DNA of 64,000 nt, from positions 8,310,038 through 8,374,037 of the forward strand of contig NZ_JACHIR010000001.1 in NCBI RefSeq assembly GCF_014203355.1. Direction: 5' to 3'. Made by a program: the position numbers and the translations under genes. Below, one piece after another: positions 35,836 through 45,028 of the stretch. Numbering within the stretch: position 1 is the first letter of the stretch; each line of letters starts with the position of its first letter. The notes under the pieces were generated by a model that saw only the letters and a list, made by a program, of their open reading frames with translations, did not search any database and had not been told where the DNA came from. Origin of the DNA: Kutzneria kofuensis (GTDB lineage Bacteria > Actinomycetota > Actinomycetes > Mycobacteriales > Pseudonocardiaceae).

Positions 35836-36653
35836 TGGAGTCGCTCCACGTTGGCTCGGGCCCAGTCCGCGAAGGTGCGGGGCGGACGGCCGGTGACTTG
35901 CTCGACGGACGGGAACACTGTCGCCTCGTCCAGCTTTCCTTCGGAGTAGAAGCTGAAGAATGCGTCAACGTACGGCTCGGGCATCTGGGTGAGCATCTCC
36001 GCACGGGCCTCGTCGTCGGGCTGGGCCTCGTAGCGAATCTCGCGGCCGAGTACCTCGCCGAGGATGCGGACCCGGTCCGCCGGACGCAGTGCCTCCGGTC
36101 CGGTCACCGGGTACTCGCGGCCCTCGTGTTCCGCCGAGACCAACGCTTTCGCGGCCACAGCGGCAATGTCGGCCGGGTCGATGACGGCGGAGGGAACATC
36201 CGGCCACGGTGCCCGCACCACACCGGCCCTGAGCTGCGGCAGCCACTGGAACGCGTTCGTCATGAACATTCGTGGCCGGACCATGGTCCACGCGAGCCCG
36301 GACGCACGCAGCGCGTCCTCGGTGTCGATCATGTAGCGGGCGACGGCGTTGGACCGGTCGCCGGTCTCGGCCGAACCGCCGGACAGTAGGACGACGCGAC
36401 GCACGCCGGCCTTCTCCGCCTCGGCGAAGATCTCTGGTGCGTAGCCGCTGAGCAGGAACAACGCCTCCGCGCCGGCCAATGCCGGGGCCAGCGACGACGG
36501 GTCGGTCAGGTCCCCGGCCACAGCCTCGGCCCCGGCCGGCATCGTCGCCATGGCCGGGTCCCTGCTCAGGGCCCTCACCCGCGCACCGCTCCCGGCCAGC
36601 AGGCGGACGACTTCCCGCCCGACGTTTCCGGTCGCCCCGGTCACAACGATCAT
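35832..36653 (-). CDS. NmrA-like NAD(P)H-binding SDR protein
   Basis: A 273-residue atypical short-chain dehydrogenase of the NmrA/quinone-reductase type. It starts with MIVVTGATGNVGREVVRLLAG (GxxGxxG nucleotide-binding motif), and continues with VRALSRDP, VAGDLTDPSSL and a C-terminal half that lacks the classical YxxxK. Such proteins act as NAD(P)H-dependent quinone or nitro reductases or as redox sensors. It is the first gene after the palindromic promoter divergent from the TetR gene and is translationally coupled to the MBL-fold gene. Confidence 0.9.
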   Translation of the reverse strand: MIVVTGATGNVGREVVRLLAGSGARVRALSRDPAMATMPAGAEAVAGDLTDPSSLAPALAGAEALFLLSGYAPEIFAEAEKAGVRRVVLLSGGSAETGDRSNAVARYMIDTEDALRASGLAWTMVRPRMFMTNAFQWLPQLRAGVVRAPWPDVPSAVIDPADIAAVAAKALVSAEHEGREYPVTGPEALRPADRVRILGEVLGREIRYEAQPDDEARAEMLTQMPEPYVDAFFSFYSEGKLDEATVFPSVEQVTGRPPRTFADWARANVERLQ

Positions 36654-36668
36654 GCTTCCCCCCGGAAT

Positions 36669-36688
36669 GTTAGGGATCGTTCCCTAAC
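36669..36688. promoter_or_regulatory. TetR operator palindrome
   Basis: GTTAGGGATCGTTCCCTAAC matches its own reverse complement at 18 of 20 positions. It lies between the divergent NmrA-like gene (start 36653) and TetR gene (start about 36706), 15-20 bp from each, where it would block both promoters. Confidence 0.8.
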
Positions 36689-36705
36689 ATGTAGACTACG
36701 TGATC

Positions 36706-37251
36706 ATGAGGCGCATGGCCAGGGAGACGCGGGAACACATCCTGGCGGTGGCGCATGACCTCTTCTACTGGCACAGCATCAAAGGCACCGGCGTCGACAC
36801 CATCGCCGCGGCGGCCGGTGTCGCGCCGACGACCCTCTATCGCCTGTTCGCGTCGAAGGACGATCTCGTCGCGGCGTACGTCGAGCGCGCCAGTGGGCTC
36901 TACAAGCAATGGTTCCTCGACGCGACCGCCGAAGGCGAGCCCGCTGACCGGATCCTGTCACTGTTCGACGCGCTCATCGAGCAGGTGCAGCCCGAACACT
37001 GCCGGGGTTGCCCGTTCCTGATGGCGATGGCCGAGCTGCCGGACGCGTCGACGAAGGCGCACACGCTGGCCGTCGAGACCAAGGCGTGGGTCCGCGCGCG
37101 GATCGGCGAACTGACCCCGTCGGACGTTCTCGCGGACCAGATCTTCCTTGTCATGGAAGGGATTTACGCGTCGGTGCAGTCACACGGCGCCGACGGGCCC
37201 GCGCGGCAGGCCCGCGGGCTGGTCGAGTCGCTGCTCAGGGCAGCCCGTTGA
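36706..37251 (+). CDS. TetR/AcrR-family regulator
   Basis: A 181-residue repressor. The N-terminal HTH is IKGTGVDTIAAAAGVAPTTLYRLFASKDDLVAAYV; the C-terminal ligand domain includes EHCRGCPFLMAMAEL with a CxxC pair that could respond to electrophiles or thiol stress (inference). GTG 36700 and ATG 36706 are possible starts. No ribosome binding site precedes them, while a TAGACT element at 36692 suggests a short or leaderless transcript. It most likely represses itself and the divergent NmrA/MBL operon through the palindrome at 36669-36688. Confidence 0.92.
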   Translation: MRRMARETREHILAVAHDLFYWHSIKGTGVDTIAAAAGVAPTTLYRLFASKDDLVAAYVERASGLYKQWFLDATAEGEPADRILSLFDALIEQVQPEHCRGCPFLMAMAELPDASTKAHTLAVETKAWVRARIGELTPSDVLADQIFLVMEGIYASVQSHGADGPARQARGLVESLLRAAR

Positions 37252-37291
37252 GGAACCGCCGTGGTCCTGCCCGCCGCGTCCGTTCGTGCGC

Positions 37292-38275
37292 TTACGGCTG
37301 CTTGAGCCGCTCCAGCACTGTCCGCGCCTGCGACTGCGCGATCGCGGAAAGATCGTCCAGCTTCAGCGGGCCCTCGCCACGCGCACGGTGGACCGCGACC
37401 TGGACCTCCACCGACACGTTGCTGTCCTGCACCCCGACGACGTAGCTCGCGCCCGGGGCCGGGTCCGTGACGGCGATCCCGCGCCAGTAGTTGCGGGCGC
37501 CGAGTCCGGGGATCGTGCCGGTGCTCCACCCCTGCTGCGCGGCTCCGGCGTTGTTCCACCTGTCGTATCCCGGTGGCTCGCCGGCAGAGGTGAACTCGAC
37601 GCGGACGCCGATTCCGGCTTCGTCGGTGGTGACACCATCGATGGGGGATGTGCTGGTGTATTTCAGATCGCACGTCAGGCCGCCGCCGTAGCCGCCGCTG
37701 GGCGGGTCTTCCCGGTGTGTCGGCGGGGTCGGCGTGGAGGACCACTTCGTCAACGGCGTGGAGTCGAGCAGATCGCAGGCATTGGCGATCGCCGTCATCG
37801 AGTACTTTCCCGGCGCCGCGGAGGGCGGGGCGGTGGTCGCGGACGGAACCAGGCTCGGTGAAGCCGGAGTCGGCGCGGGCACGGCCCCGGTGGACGAGCC
37901 GCCGCTCACGGAGAGTCCGATCGCGACTCCGACGCCGAGTACCGTGACCAGCCCGACCGCGGCGACCACCATCGGCCCGGCCTTGGACCCGCCGGCCCGG
38001 CTGGGCGGGGCTGCGGGCGGCGGATAGCCGGACCCGGGACCGTAGCCCGGGCCGTACCCGTACCCGGGGGAACTGGATGTGGGCGGGCCCGCGACGAAGC
38101 TGGGCGTTGCTGGGGCGGGACCGGGCACCGGCGGAGCAGAGCCAGGCGGCACGTGGCCGGATGCGCCACAGACCGAGCCGTGCGGATCCACCGGGGTCGG
38201 GTGCGGCGGCCCGGCACCGGGATCGAGGTGGTTCGCGCCGCGCCGGTCGTCAGCTTCGCCCGGGAAATCGGTCAT
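37292..38275 (-). CDS. Membrane-anchored extracellular protein, Pro-rich N-terminus
   Basis: A 327-residue protein. Residues 1-95 are Pro/Gly/Tyr-rich and probably cytoplasmic. One transmembrane helix follows (PMVVAAVGLVTVLGVGVAIGL), then a Ser/Thr/Pro linker and an extracellular domain with two cysteines (NACDLLDSTPLTKW and LTCDLKY). The layout is that of the DUF3558-like proteins common in actinomycetes; the function is unknown. It is a tandem paralogue of the next gene, with the same NACDL(L/V)D...PLTKWS and C-terminal LERLKQ/LNGLKQ pattern. Its start is 35 bp downstream of that gene's stop, so the pair is co-transcribed. Confidence 0.8.
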   Translation of the reverse strand: MTDFPGEADDRRGANHLDPGAGPPHPTPVDPHGSVCGASGHVPPGSAPPVPGPAPATPSFVAGPPTSSSPGYGYGPGYGPGSGYPPPAAPPSRAGGSKAGPMVVAAVGLVTVLGVGVAIGLSVSGGSSTGAVPAPTPASPSLVPSATTAPPSAAPGKYSMTAIANACDLLDSTPLTKWSSTPTPPTHREDPPSGGYGGGLTCDLKYTSTSPIDGVTTDEAGIGVRVEFTSAGEPPGYDRWNNAGAAQQGWSTGTIPGLGARNYWRGIAVTDPAPGASYVVGVQDSNVSVEVQVAVHRARGEGPLKLDDLSAIAQSQARTVLERLKQP

Positions 38276-38310
38276 CGGTGCCGTACCTCGGTGTGCCGCA
38301 TCGCGTCCCC

Positions 38311-39108
38311 TTAGTTCTGCTTCAGCCCGTTCAGCGTCTTGCGGATCTCAGCCTCGGCGATCGACTGCAGTTCGGCGCTGTCTACCTGCGAACTGTCCTT
38401 GCTGCGGCTGACGTTGAGCCGGACGCGCACCGAGACGTTGCCGTCCAGCACGGCCAGCACGTACCGCGTGTTGGTGACCAGGTTGCCGAAAACCTCGGAG
38501 TGCCAGTAGCCCTGGGTCCCGATTCCGGTGATCGGGCCGGACTCCATGCCCGCATCGGTCTTGGCCGTGTCACCGCGTTTCCAGTTGTCGTAGGAAGGCG
38601 GGGCGTCGCCGGTGGTGAAGTCCGCGTCGACGAGGATTTCGGCCGTGCCCAAGGCGTCGCCGCTGGAGTAGCCGATCTGGCAGCTCAGGCTGCCGGCGCC
38701 GTTGACACCCGGGCGGACCTCCCGGTGCTGGCGCGGGCCCGCGGGGGTGGGCGACCATTTCGTCAGCGGAGCGGGGTCGACGAGATCACAGGCGTTGGAG
38801 ACCGCGTTCATCGAGTAGACCGGGGCTGCGGTCGGTTTCGGCGGCTGGCCGGAGGACTGTCTGACGACGACGCCGATCGCCACCCCGGCGCCCAGCACGA
38901 TCACCAGCGCGACGACTCCGGCCACGATCCAGCCCGTCCGGCGCGGCCTGGCCGGTGGCGGATAGCCGTAGCCGGGATGGGGGTACGGAGGCCGGGGCCG
39001 GCTGAGATGGGGCGGCGGAGCGTTCCCTGCTGGCGCGAAGGGAGCCGGGGTGGACCCGACACTGCCCGGAGCCCGCTGATCATCACGCCCGTGGTCGGAT
39101 TCGCTCAT
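38311..39108 (-). CDS. Membrane-anchored extracellular protein, paralogue
   Basis: A 265-residue protein with the same plan as its neighbour: a Pro/Tyr-rich N-terminus (PRPPYPHPGYGYPPPARP), one transmembrane segment (WIVAGVVALVIVLGAGVAIGVVV) and an extracellular domain with NACDLVDPAPLTKWSPT and LSCQIGYSS. It is the first gene of the pair. The two arose by tandem duplication and have diverged well below half identity outside the cysteine motifs. No enzymatic motif is visible; an envelope or sensor role is guesswork. Confidence 0.8.
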   Translation of the reverse strand: MSESDHGRDDQRAPGSVGSTPAPFAPAGNAPPPHLSRPRPPYPHPGYGYPPPARPRRTGWIVAGVVALVIVLGAGVAIGVVVRQSSGQPPKPTAAPVYSMNAVSNACDLVDPAPLTKWSPTPAGPRQHREVRPGVNGAGSLSCQIGYSSGDALGTAEILVDADFTTGDAPPSYDNWKRGDTAKTDAGMESGPITGIGTQGYWHSEVFGNLVTNTRYVLAVLDGNVSVRVRLNVSRSKDSSQVDSAELQSIAEAEIRKTLNGLKQN

Positions 39109-39222
39109 CCCCCGGCAGCCCTCCTCCCGGCCGCCTGGCCATCCTCGGATGCACTCACCGGGGACGCCGGTCGTGGCGGCGAGTCGATCGTAGTAGATCC
39201 GGTACGGGCGTTTGCCCCTTGA

Positions 39223-39891
39223 TCACCGTGCGCTTCCGTCTGACGGCCTGCGTCGAGGTACCGATACCGCAGGCGTCAGTTGCGGCACTGGCGGCAGCGG
39301 CGACGGCGCGGGTGAGGCTTGGAACGCCTGGATCATGAGGGCGGCGAAGCGCCGGGAGGCCGCGATCCCTGCTGCCGGTGTGCTCGCGTTGATGCCGGCG
39401 TTGGCCATGATCATGAGGATGAGATCCTCCAGGACGGCGTCGGGGCGCAGGCGGCCGGCGTCCTTGGCCCGGCGGATCAGTTCGGCTGCGGAGGTCAGCG
39501 AGGAAGAGCGGTTCGCGGCGAAATCCATCGCGCGCGGGAAGGCGGACTTGAAGGCCGCGATGAAGCCGCGGTCACGTGCTTGCAGCTCACACAGCTTCTC
39601 GACCGTGACGCAGAAGCCGTGCCAGGGATCGGGGTCGGCGAGCCCTTCGTCCAGGATGGATCGCCATGCCAGCATCTGGTCGGTGAACGCCGCGGCGACC
39701 AGCATCTCCTTGGTCGGGAAATGACGGTAGACGGTCGCGGGCCCGACCTCGGCGCGTCGGGCGATCTCGCGGATCGGCACGTCCAAGCCGCCGGTGAGGA
39801 ACGCCGAGCGCGTCGCGTCGAGGATGCGGTCGCGGTTGTCCCGGGCGTCGGAACGCAGGTTGCGAGGCAAACGAGCGGTCACCGCTATCAC
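39223..39891 (-). CDS. TetR/AcrR-family regulator
   Basis: A 222-residue regulator with the HTH RILDATRSAFLTGGLDVPIREIARRAEVGPATVYRHFPTKEML split over residues about 22-64. The C-terminal domain ends in a Pro-rich tail. The start may be GTG 39891 or GTG 39882; no clear Shine-Dalgarno is seen. It is divergent from the methyltransferase at 39997 across a 105-bp gap, its likely target, although I see no clear palindrome there. Confidence 0.9.
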   Translation of the reverse strand: MIAVTARLPRNLRSDARDNRDRILDATRSAFLTGGLDVPIREIARRAEVGPATVYRHFPTKEMLVAAAFTDQMLAWRSILDEGLADPDPWHGFCVTVEKLCELQARDRGFIAAFKSAFPRAMDFAANRSSSLTSAAELIRRAKDAGRLRPDAVLEDLILMIMANAGINASTPAAGIAASRRFAALMIQAFQASPAPSPLPPVPQLTPAVSVPRRRPSDGSAR

Positions 39892-39996
39892 TTTAGTTAG
39901 ACGGACGGGGGTGTCCCGCTACGGTCTGCTGATCAGTCCTGATCGAACAGATCACGCCACCACGGGACCCAAGTCCTGGGAAAGACCGGGCCGAGC

Positions 39997-40917
39997 ATGA
40001 CTTCCACCAGGCACGACGGGGACACCTGGGACCTGGCGTCCAGCGTCGGCGCGACCGCCACCGCGGCCGCGGCGGCCCGGGCGATAGCGACCCGCGCGGA
40101 TCCTCGGCTCATCAACGACCCGTTCGCCGAACCGCTCGTCCGGGCGGTCGGCATCGACCTGCTCACCCGGCTGGCGACCGGCGAACTGCCTCCCGGCGAC
40201 CTGGTCGAGCAAACAGCGATCGACGTGGCCAAGGTACGGACCAAGTTCTACGACGAGTTCTTCCTCGATGCGACGAGCGCGGGCATCACGCAGGTCGTGA
40301 TCCTGGCCTCGGGGCTGGATTCCCGCGCGTACCGACTGCCCTGGCCGGCCGGGACCGTGGTGTACGAGGTCGACCAGCCGCAGGTCGTCGAATTCAAGAC
40401 CCGCACACTGGCCGAGTTGGGCGCCGAACCCACCGCCGACCGGAAAGTGGTCGCGGTCGACCTGCGCGACGATTGGCCCACCGCACTGCGCACCGCCGGA
40501 TTCGACCCGGCCCGGCCGACCGCGTGGAGCGCCGAAGGCCTGCTGGGCTACCTGCCGCCCGAGGCGCAGGACCGCCTGCTGGACACCATCACCGAGCTCA
40601 GCGCGCCGGGCAGCCGGGTGGCCACCGAGAGCAGGCCCAACCCGAAACCGGGCGAGGACGACACGACGAAGGCCAGCCTGAACCGCGTCTCCGAACGCTG
40701 GCGTGCCCAGGGTTTCGATCCCGACATGGCGAAGCTGCGCTATTTCGGCGAGCGCAACGAAGCCGCTCCCTACCTGACCGACCGCGGCTGGGCCCTGAAC
40801 ACGATCACCATCCGGGACCTGCTCGCCGCCAACGACCTTCCGCCCCTGAAGACGGACGACTTGCGCATGGGCGACGTGCTCTACGTCAGCGGCGCCCTCG
40901 ACAAGGCCACGGAGTAG
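39997..40917 (+). CDS. SAM-dependent methyltransferase, LCM/TIGR00027 type
   Basis: A 306-residue protein of the leucine-carboxyl-methyltransferase-like family abundant in actinobacteria. Motifs include [26 protein letters not shown] near the N-terminus (spread over the family's usual positions), [30 protein letters not shown] for SAM binding, and [18 protein letters not shown]. Members are putative O-methyltransferases with mostly unknown substrates. It is divergent from the TetR gene and ends just before a strong bidirectional terminator. Confidence 0.92.
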   Translation: MTSTRHDGDTWDLASSVGATATAAAAARAIATRADPRLINDPFAEPLVRAVGIDLLTRLATGELPPGDLVEQTAIDVAKVRTKFYDEFFLDATSAGITQVVILASGLDSRAYRLPWPAGTVVYEVDQPQVVEFKTRTLAELGAEPTADRKVVAVDLRDDWPTALRTAGFDPARPTAWSAEGLLGYLPPEAQDRLLDTITELSAPGSRVATESRPNPKPGEDDTTKASLNRVSERWRAQGFDPDMAKLRYFGERNEAAPYLTDRGWALNTITIRDLLAANDLPPLKTDDLRMGDVLYVSGALDKATE

Positions 40918-40987
40918 CAGCCACCTGCATGACGGCCGACTCCGCACGCGGGACGGTGGGCGCAGATGTCCGCTACTGCCGATGTGC

Positions 40988-41016
40988 GGGGATCCCGGTG
41001 ATCGTCCGGGATCCCC
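40988..41016. terminator. Bidirectional terminator hairpin
   Basis: GGGGATCCCGG (40988-40998) pairs perfectly with CCGGGATCCCC (41006-41016) around a 7-base loop. The 11-bp stem lies between two convergent methyltransferase genes (stops at 40917 and 41031) and should stop both transcripts. Confidence 0.88.
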
Positions 41017-41030
41017 TCCGCCCGTGTCGA

Positions 41031-41777
41031 TCAGCGGTTCATCAGCGCGAAGACGCCCCAGCCGAGGTATTCGCGTTGGTTCCGGGCGTAGCGTGCCGGC
41101 GCGGTGGCCAGATCCGTGCGCATCTTCTCCGCCAGCTCGTCGTCGGGATGTGCGTCCAGCCAGCGGCGGGTGTTGAGCCACTGGGCCGCGACATAGCGGT
41201 CCCAGCTGTCCTGGTCGGCGAGGACCATCTCGACGACGTCGCAGCCGAGATCCCCGAACTGTTCCAGTAGGGCTGGAAGTGCGTGGAAATCGTCTTTCCT
41301 GGTGGCGTGACAGGCTTCGACCGTGGCTTGGTCCGGAGGTTCCCGGCGCCAGTACGGTTCACCGATCAGCATGGTGCCGCCGGGACGCAGGCTGCGCCGC
41401 AGCAGTTCCACCGTGCCGGCGACGCCACCACCGATCCAGGTGGCGCCGACGCATGACCCGATGTCCACCGGGTCGTCGGCAACGTGGTTCGACGCGTCGC
41501 CGTGGATGAAGGTGACCCGCTCGGCTACGTCCAACTCGATCGCTCGTGCTTCGGCCGAGGCCAGGAACACCGTGCTGATGTCCACACCGGTTCCAGTGAT
41601 GTGGTGATCGCGGGCCCAGGTGCACAGCATCTCGCCCGAGCCGCAGGCCAGGTCGAGCATTCGAGCGCCGGGTGGCGGGTTCAACGCCTGGCCGAGGACA
41701 GCCAGTTTCTCGCTGGTGAGAGGGTTATGGATGCGATGACTGCTCTCGCGGATGGTGAAGCCGCGGGGAAGATCCAC
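41031..41777 (-). CDS. Class I SAM-dependent methyltransferase
   Basis: A 248-residue methyltransferase with SAM motif I MLDLACGSGEMLCTWA, then GVDISTVFLASAEARA, THIHGDAS-type motif II (TFIHGDASNHVADDPVDIGSCVGATWIGG) read in pieces, and LRPGGTMLIGEPYW as the post-motif. The start GTG 41777 follows AAGGA at 9 bases. The family is UbiE/Methyltransf_25-like; the substrate is not predictable. It is convergent with the previous methyltransferase. Confidence 0.9.
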   Translation of the reverse strand: MDLPRGFTIRESSHRIHNPLTSEKLAVLGQALNPPPGARMLDLACGSGEMLCTWARDHHITGTGVDISTVFLASAEARAIELDVAERVTFIHGDASNHVADDPVDIGSCVGATWIGGGVAGTVELLRRSLRPGGTMLIGEPYWRREPPDQATVEACHATRKDDFHALPALLEQFGDLGCDVVEMVLADQDSWDRYVAAQWLNTRRWLDAHPDDELAEKMRTDLATAPARYARNQREYLGWGVFALMNR

Positions 41778-42109
41778 TTCTGGAATTCCTTACGTCCAAG
41801 GGTGAGATCACGGTGGTCAGCACGAGGTCGGTCGTCATGGACCGGGCTGCTCGGACCCGCATGAGATTCCCCCTTCGGACGAAAGGCCGGGTGGTTCGAC
41901 GGGAAGGCTAGGCACGTCGCGCGTGCCTGTCGACCGGTTATCGCATCGGCAGCGGATGCGCTCACGCACGGGACACCTGGTCGATGGCGCTCACGCTGTC
42001 GCTGCCAGTACGCACCGCAGCTGCTACCTCGTGCCGGCCGGCAGTGACGGTCGTCCCGCGCTGCTGGAACGGAAACCTGCCCCGTAGCGCGGGTCGGCCG
42101 TTGAGGTCG
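41778..42109. other. Intergenic region, no gene recognised
   Basis: A 332-bp stretch between the methyltransferase start and the end of the DUF1259 gene. The only structure I see is a hairpin, AGGCACG (41910-41916) with CGTGCCT (41922-41928) around 5 bases, which may end the DUF1259 transcript. Confidence 0.5.
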
Positions 42110-43075
42110 TCAGCTGACGTTGGTGGCGTCCACTGCCACGCGCAGTGCGTTGGCCAGGGTGACGCCGTCGTCGACGGCCCAGAAGTGGGTGTAGAACAGC
42201 CGGGGCTGCTCGGTGAAACTGTGGTTGTGCAGCTCGACGACGTCGATGTTGCCCTTGCGGAGCGCCTGGAGCACTTTCTGCACCTCCGGGACGGTCATGG
42301 CGAAGTCGCCGTTGATCGCGGCCCGGCCACCGCCGACCGGCTGGAAGTTGATCCCCGTCGTCACGCCGAACGTCGGCGGGAGCACGTGGCCGTTGTCGAC
42401 GATGGTGTCGTTGCGGGCGATGGTGACCTTGTAGATCCCGCCGTCGGCGGTTCCCTTGTGTCCCAATGCCTTGTCGATGCCGGCGGTGTCCAGGTCCAGG
42501 GGCGGCTGCGGCCCGGGCGGCGCGGCGGGTGGGATCGTGGTGGCGTCCAGCGCGGCCTTGATGCCTCGGGCGAGTTCGGCCGGGTTGGTGTTCATGGCGT
42601 GGATGTGCGTCCACCAGACCGGCGGCGTCTGCTCAAGCAAGTGCTTGTGTAGCGCGGTCTGTTCGATCCCGTGCGCCTGCAACGCGTCGGTGACCATGGG
42701 CAACTCGTCCTCCGTGACCACCAGGTCACCCATCACCATGACGCCGTCGCGGTATTCGGCGAACGCGGCATAGCCGCCGAAGGACAGACCGGGCTTGATC
42801 GCCACGCCGTAGGAGCTGACGTGCAGGTCGGTGCGGGGCAGCGGGATGCGGTAGACCGTGGAGTGGTCGCCGAACTTCCCGGTCCGGCCCAACAGGGCGG
42901 TGACGGGCTTCCAGTCCGCCTCGGCGGTGGGGATCGGTTGGTGCCGGCAGTGGTTCGCGTCGTAGTCGGAGTCCGTGCCCGCGGGGGCGTCAAATGCGTT
43001 CGGGCTGCCGGCGAGCAGCAGCGCGGGCAGTGGCAACACCGCGCGCCGGGCCATTCTCGCGGGGGTGAAGGGCAT
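42110..43075 (-). CDS. Secreted DUF1259 (LppY/LpqO-type) protein
   Basis: A 321-residue protein with an N-terminal Arg-containing hydrophobic segment (RMARRAVLPLPALLLAGSPNAF) that looks like a signal peptide. It contains two related halves of the DUF1259 type: WKPVTALLGRTGKFG...YRIPLPRTDLHV and IDKALGHKG...YKVTIARND. Each is followed by the THIHAM and LHNHSF segments, where histidines may bind a metal. Function is unknown. ATG 43075 follows AAAGGA; the longer frame to 43138 has no ribosome binding site. It lies 84 bp downstream of the M1 peptidase gene on the same strand and may be co-transcribed. Confidence 0.85.
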   Translation of the reverse strand: MPFTPARMARRAVLPLPALLLAGSPNAFDAPAGTDSDYDANHCRHQPIPTAEADWKPVTALLGRTGKFGDHSTVYRIPLPRTDLHVSSYGVAIKPGLSFGGYAAFAEYRDGVMVMGDLVVTEDELPMVTDALQAHGIEQTALHKHLLEQTPPVWWTHIHAMNTNPAELARGIKAALDATTIPPAAPPGPQPPLDLDTAGIDKALGHKGTADGGIYKVTIARNDTIVDNGHVLPPTFGVTTGINFQPVGGGRAAINGDFAMTVPEVQKVLQALRKGNIDVVELHNHSFTEQPRLFYTHFWAVDDGVTLANALRVAVDATNVS

Positions 43076-43159
43076 GCCTGTCCTTTCTTCGAGGATGTGT
43101 CGGCGGTCGCGCGGCCGGACGATGTCGCCCAGAACCACCAGAAACGTTCACGAGTCCGT

Positions 43160-44596
43160 TCACGCGGCCGGCTTCAGGAAGCCCGGGAAGAGGTACTCCG
43201 CGGCCGGCTTGGCGTTCCCGTACACCCAGGCGTCGAAGAAGCACTTCAGGTTCCGGTGCGCACTCAGCTCGGTCAGCAGCTGGAACTGCCGCATGGTCGC
43301 GTTGCTGTTGCGGTGGAGCGACGGCCATGTCCGCAGCACCCGGTCGAACGCCTGCTGCCCGATATAGTTCCGCAGCGCGTGCAGCATCATCGGGCCCTTC
43401 AGATACACGGCCGCCGTGAACTCGTTCCCCGGGCCCATGTCGTAGAGCTTGCCCGTCCAGAACGCCGTCGGCGCCGACTCGACCCACGCGAGGTACCGGG
43501 CGTTGAGGTCCTTGCCCTCCTTGGCCTCGTCCCACAGCCACTCGGCATACGACGCGAAGCATTCGTTGAGGCAGATGTCCTTCCAGTGCTCGACGGCCAC
43601 CGAGTCGCCGTACCACTGGTGGGCATTCTCGTGCACGATCACGGCTATCCTGCCTCCCCAGCGGCCGGAGTAGATCGGTCGGCTCATCGTCTCCAGCGAG
43701 AAGCGGATCCCCTTGTCGAGGAAGATGCCGCCTGCCGCGTCGATCGGGTATGGACCGAATTTTGATTCGAGGAAATCCAGGATCTCCGGCAGTCGCGCCT
43801 CGGCCTGCTTCGCTGAATCCGGCGTGCCCGGGGCGAACGCGCTCACGATCGGCGCGCCGTCCTTACGCTTCTGCCGATCGAAGGTCCATTTGTCGACCGC
43901 CACCGTCGTCATGTACGGCACGATCGGCGTTTCTTCCGCCCACACGTGGGTGGTGCCGCCCGGGGCCGTGAACGTTCCGCGCTCGCGGCCGTTCGCGATC
44001 ACGCCCCACCCATCCGGCACGGTGATCGCCAGGTGGAAGACGGCCTTGTCGAGCGGAGTGTCGTTGACCGGGTACCAGGTCGTCGCCGAGTGCGGCTCGC
44101 CGGCCACGAACGCGCCGCCGTCCTCGCTGAACTGCCAGCCGTTGTCGCCCAGCTTCGGGTCGTGGATCGGCGCCGGCACGCCGTGGTAGGCGAGTTTGGT
44201 CCGAAACGGCTGCCCGCGCCACAGCGGGAACGCCGGCGTGATCACCAACTCGTGCTCGCCGGTGCGGCTGAACTTCGCGGCCCGGCCGTCGACCTTGACC
44301 GAATCGACGGTCAACCCGCGCAGGTCGAGGTCGAACGAGCTGAGCGACTGCGTCGCCCGCGCGGTGATCGTCTGCAGGCCGCTGAGCTGATGCGACACGG
44401 GATCGTAGCGGACGTTCAGGTCGTAGTCCGAGACGTCATAGCCCCCGTTACCGTCCTGCGGATAGTAACTGTCCCCCGCACCGTCGCTGCCGGGTTTCGG
44501 AGCGCCCCTGTCCCCGGCCGACGCGACGCCGCCGCTCAGGCCGATCGCGGTGACCACGGCGGCCGCCATGAGCGCCCAGCGCTGGTTTCCCTTCAT
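43160..44596 (-). CDS. Secreted M1-family zinc metallopeptidase
   Basis: A 478-residue aminopeptidase-type protein with a signal peptide (WALMAAAVVTAIGLSGGVASA, cleavage likely after ASA). The gluzincin motif HENAHQWYGDS is near residue 320 with the third zinc ligand in NECFASYAEW about 20 residues later. The substrate-side GxMEN motif corresponds to the AAGGIFLD/FSLETMSRP region, where the canonical GAMEN is not kept. The N-terminal beta domain (YDVSDYDLNVRYDP) is typical of M1 peptidases. ATG 44596 follows AGGAG. It lacks the large C-terminal domain of PepN and resembles the short secreted M1 peptidases of actinomycetes. Confidence 0.92.
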   Translation of the reverse strand: MKGNQRWALMAAAVVTAIGLSGGVASAGDRGAPKPGSDGAGDSYYPQDGNGGYDVSDYDLNVRYDPVSHQLSGLQTITARATQSLSSFDLDLRGLTVDSVKVDGRAAKFSRTGEHELVITPAFPLWRGQPFRTKLAYHGVPAPIHDPKLGDNGWQFSEDGGAFVAGEPHSATTWYPVNDTPLDKAVFHLAITVPDGWGVIANGRERGTFTAPGGTTHVWAEETPIVPYMTTVAVDKWTFDRQKRKDGAPIVSAFAPGTPDSAKQAEARLPEILDFLESKFGPYPIDAAGGIFLDKGIRFSLETMSRPIYSGRWGGRIAVIVHENAHQWYGDSVAVEHWKDICLNECFASYAEWLWDEAKEGKDLNARYLAWVESAPTAFWTGKLYDMGPGNEFTAAVYLKGPMMLHALRNYIGQQAFDRVLRTWPSLHRNSNATMRQFQLLTELSAHRNLKCFFDAWVYGNAKPAAEYLFPGFLKPAA

Positions 44597-45028
44597 GTGC
44601 GCTCCTGTTCGTAGGTCCAGATCCGCAACGCGTCGCGGACGACGCATAACCCCTGAGATGCATCGTCGAAGTCACATTCGCACTCACCCATGTCGAGTGC
44701 GACCGACTCGGGTGAAAGTGACTGAGACAAACTCAACTATGGGGTGGAAAACAGTTCACGCGACACCGCGCACTTTCCGTCTTGGACACGCGTCAGACCT
44801 ACTCTCGTAGCTTCGACGGCGCAATGTCGAAGTGGGGCGACATGCCGACTCTGACGCGGTATGGACATGTCATAGGTGCCGCGTCCACGCGGGTGGCGCT
44901 ACGTGATGCGCATCCAGGTGAATATCGGGGCGACCTATTCGGGCTACCGGTGATAGCCGAAATGCCTCGAATCGTCGGAATCGCGCGAACCCCCTACGGG
45001 TACCGTGACAGTGGAGTAAGGAGGCGTC
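44597..45028. other. Divergent promoter region, no gene recognised
   Basis: A 432-bp stretch between the divergent M1 peptidase and DUF4396 genes. It is somewhat less GC-rich than its surroundings around 44670-44760 and presumably holds both promoters. I see no conserved coding frame and no clear palindrome. Confidence 0.5.

Noticed and set aside
41910-41928. Hairpin AGGCACG/CGTGCCT as a confirmed terminator
   Set aside because: It is 180 bp away from the DUF1259 stop and lacks a T-tract; kept only as a remark in the gap entry.
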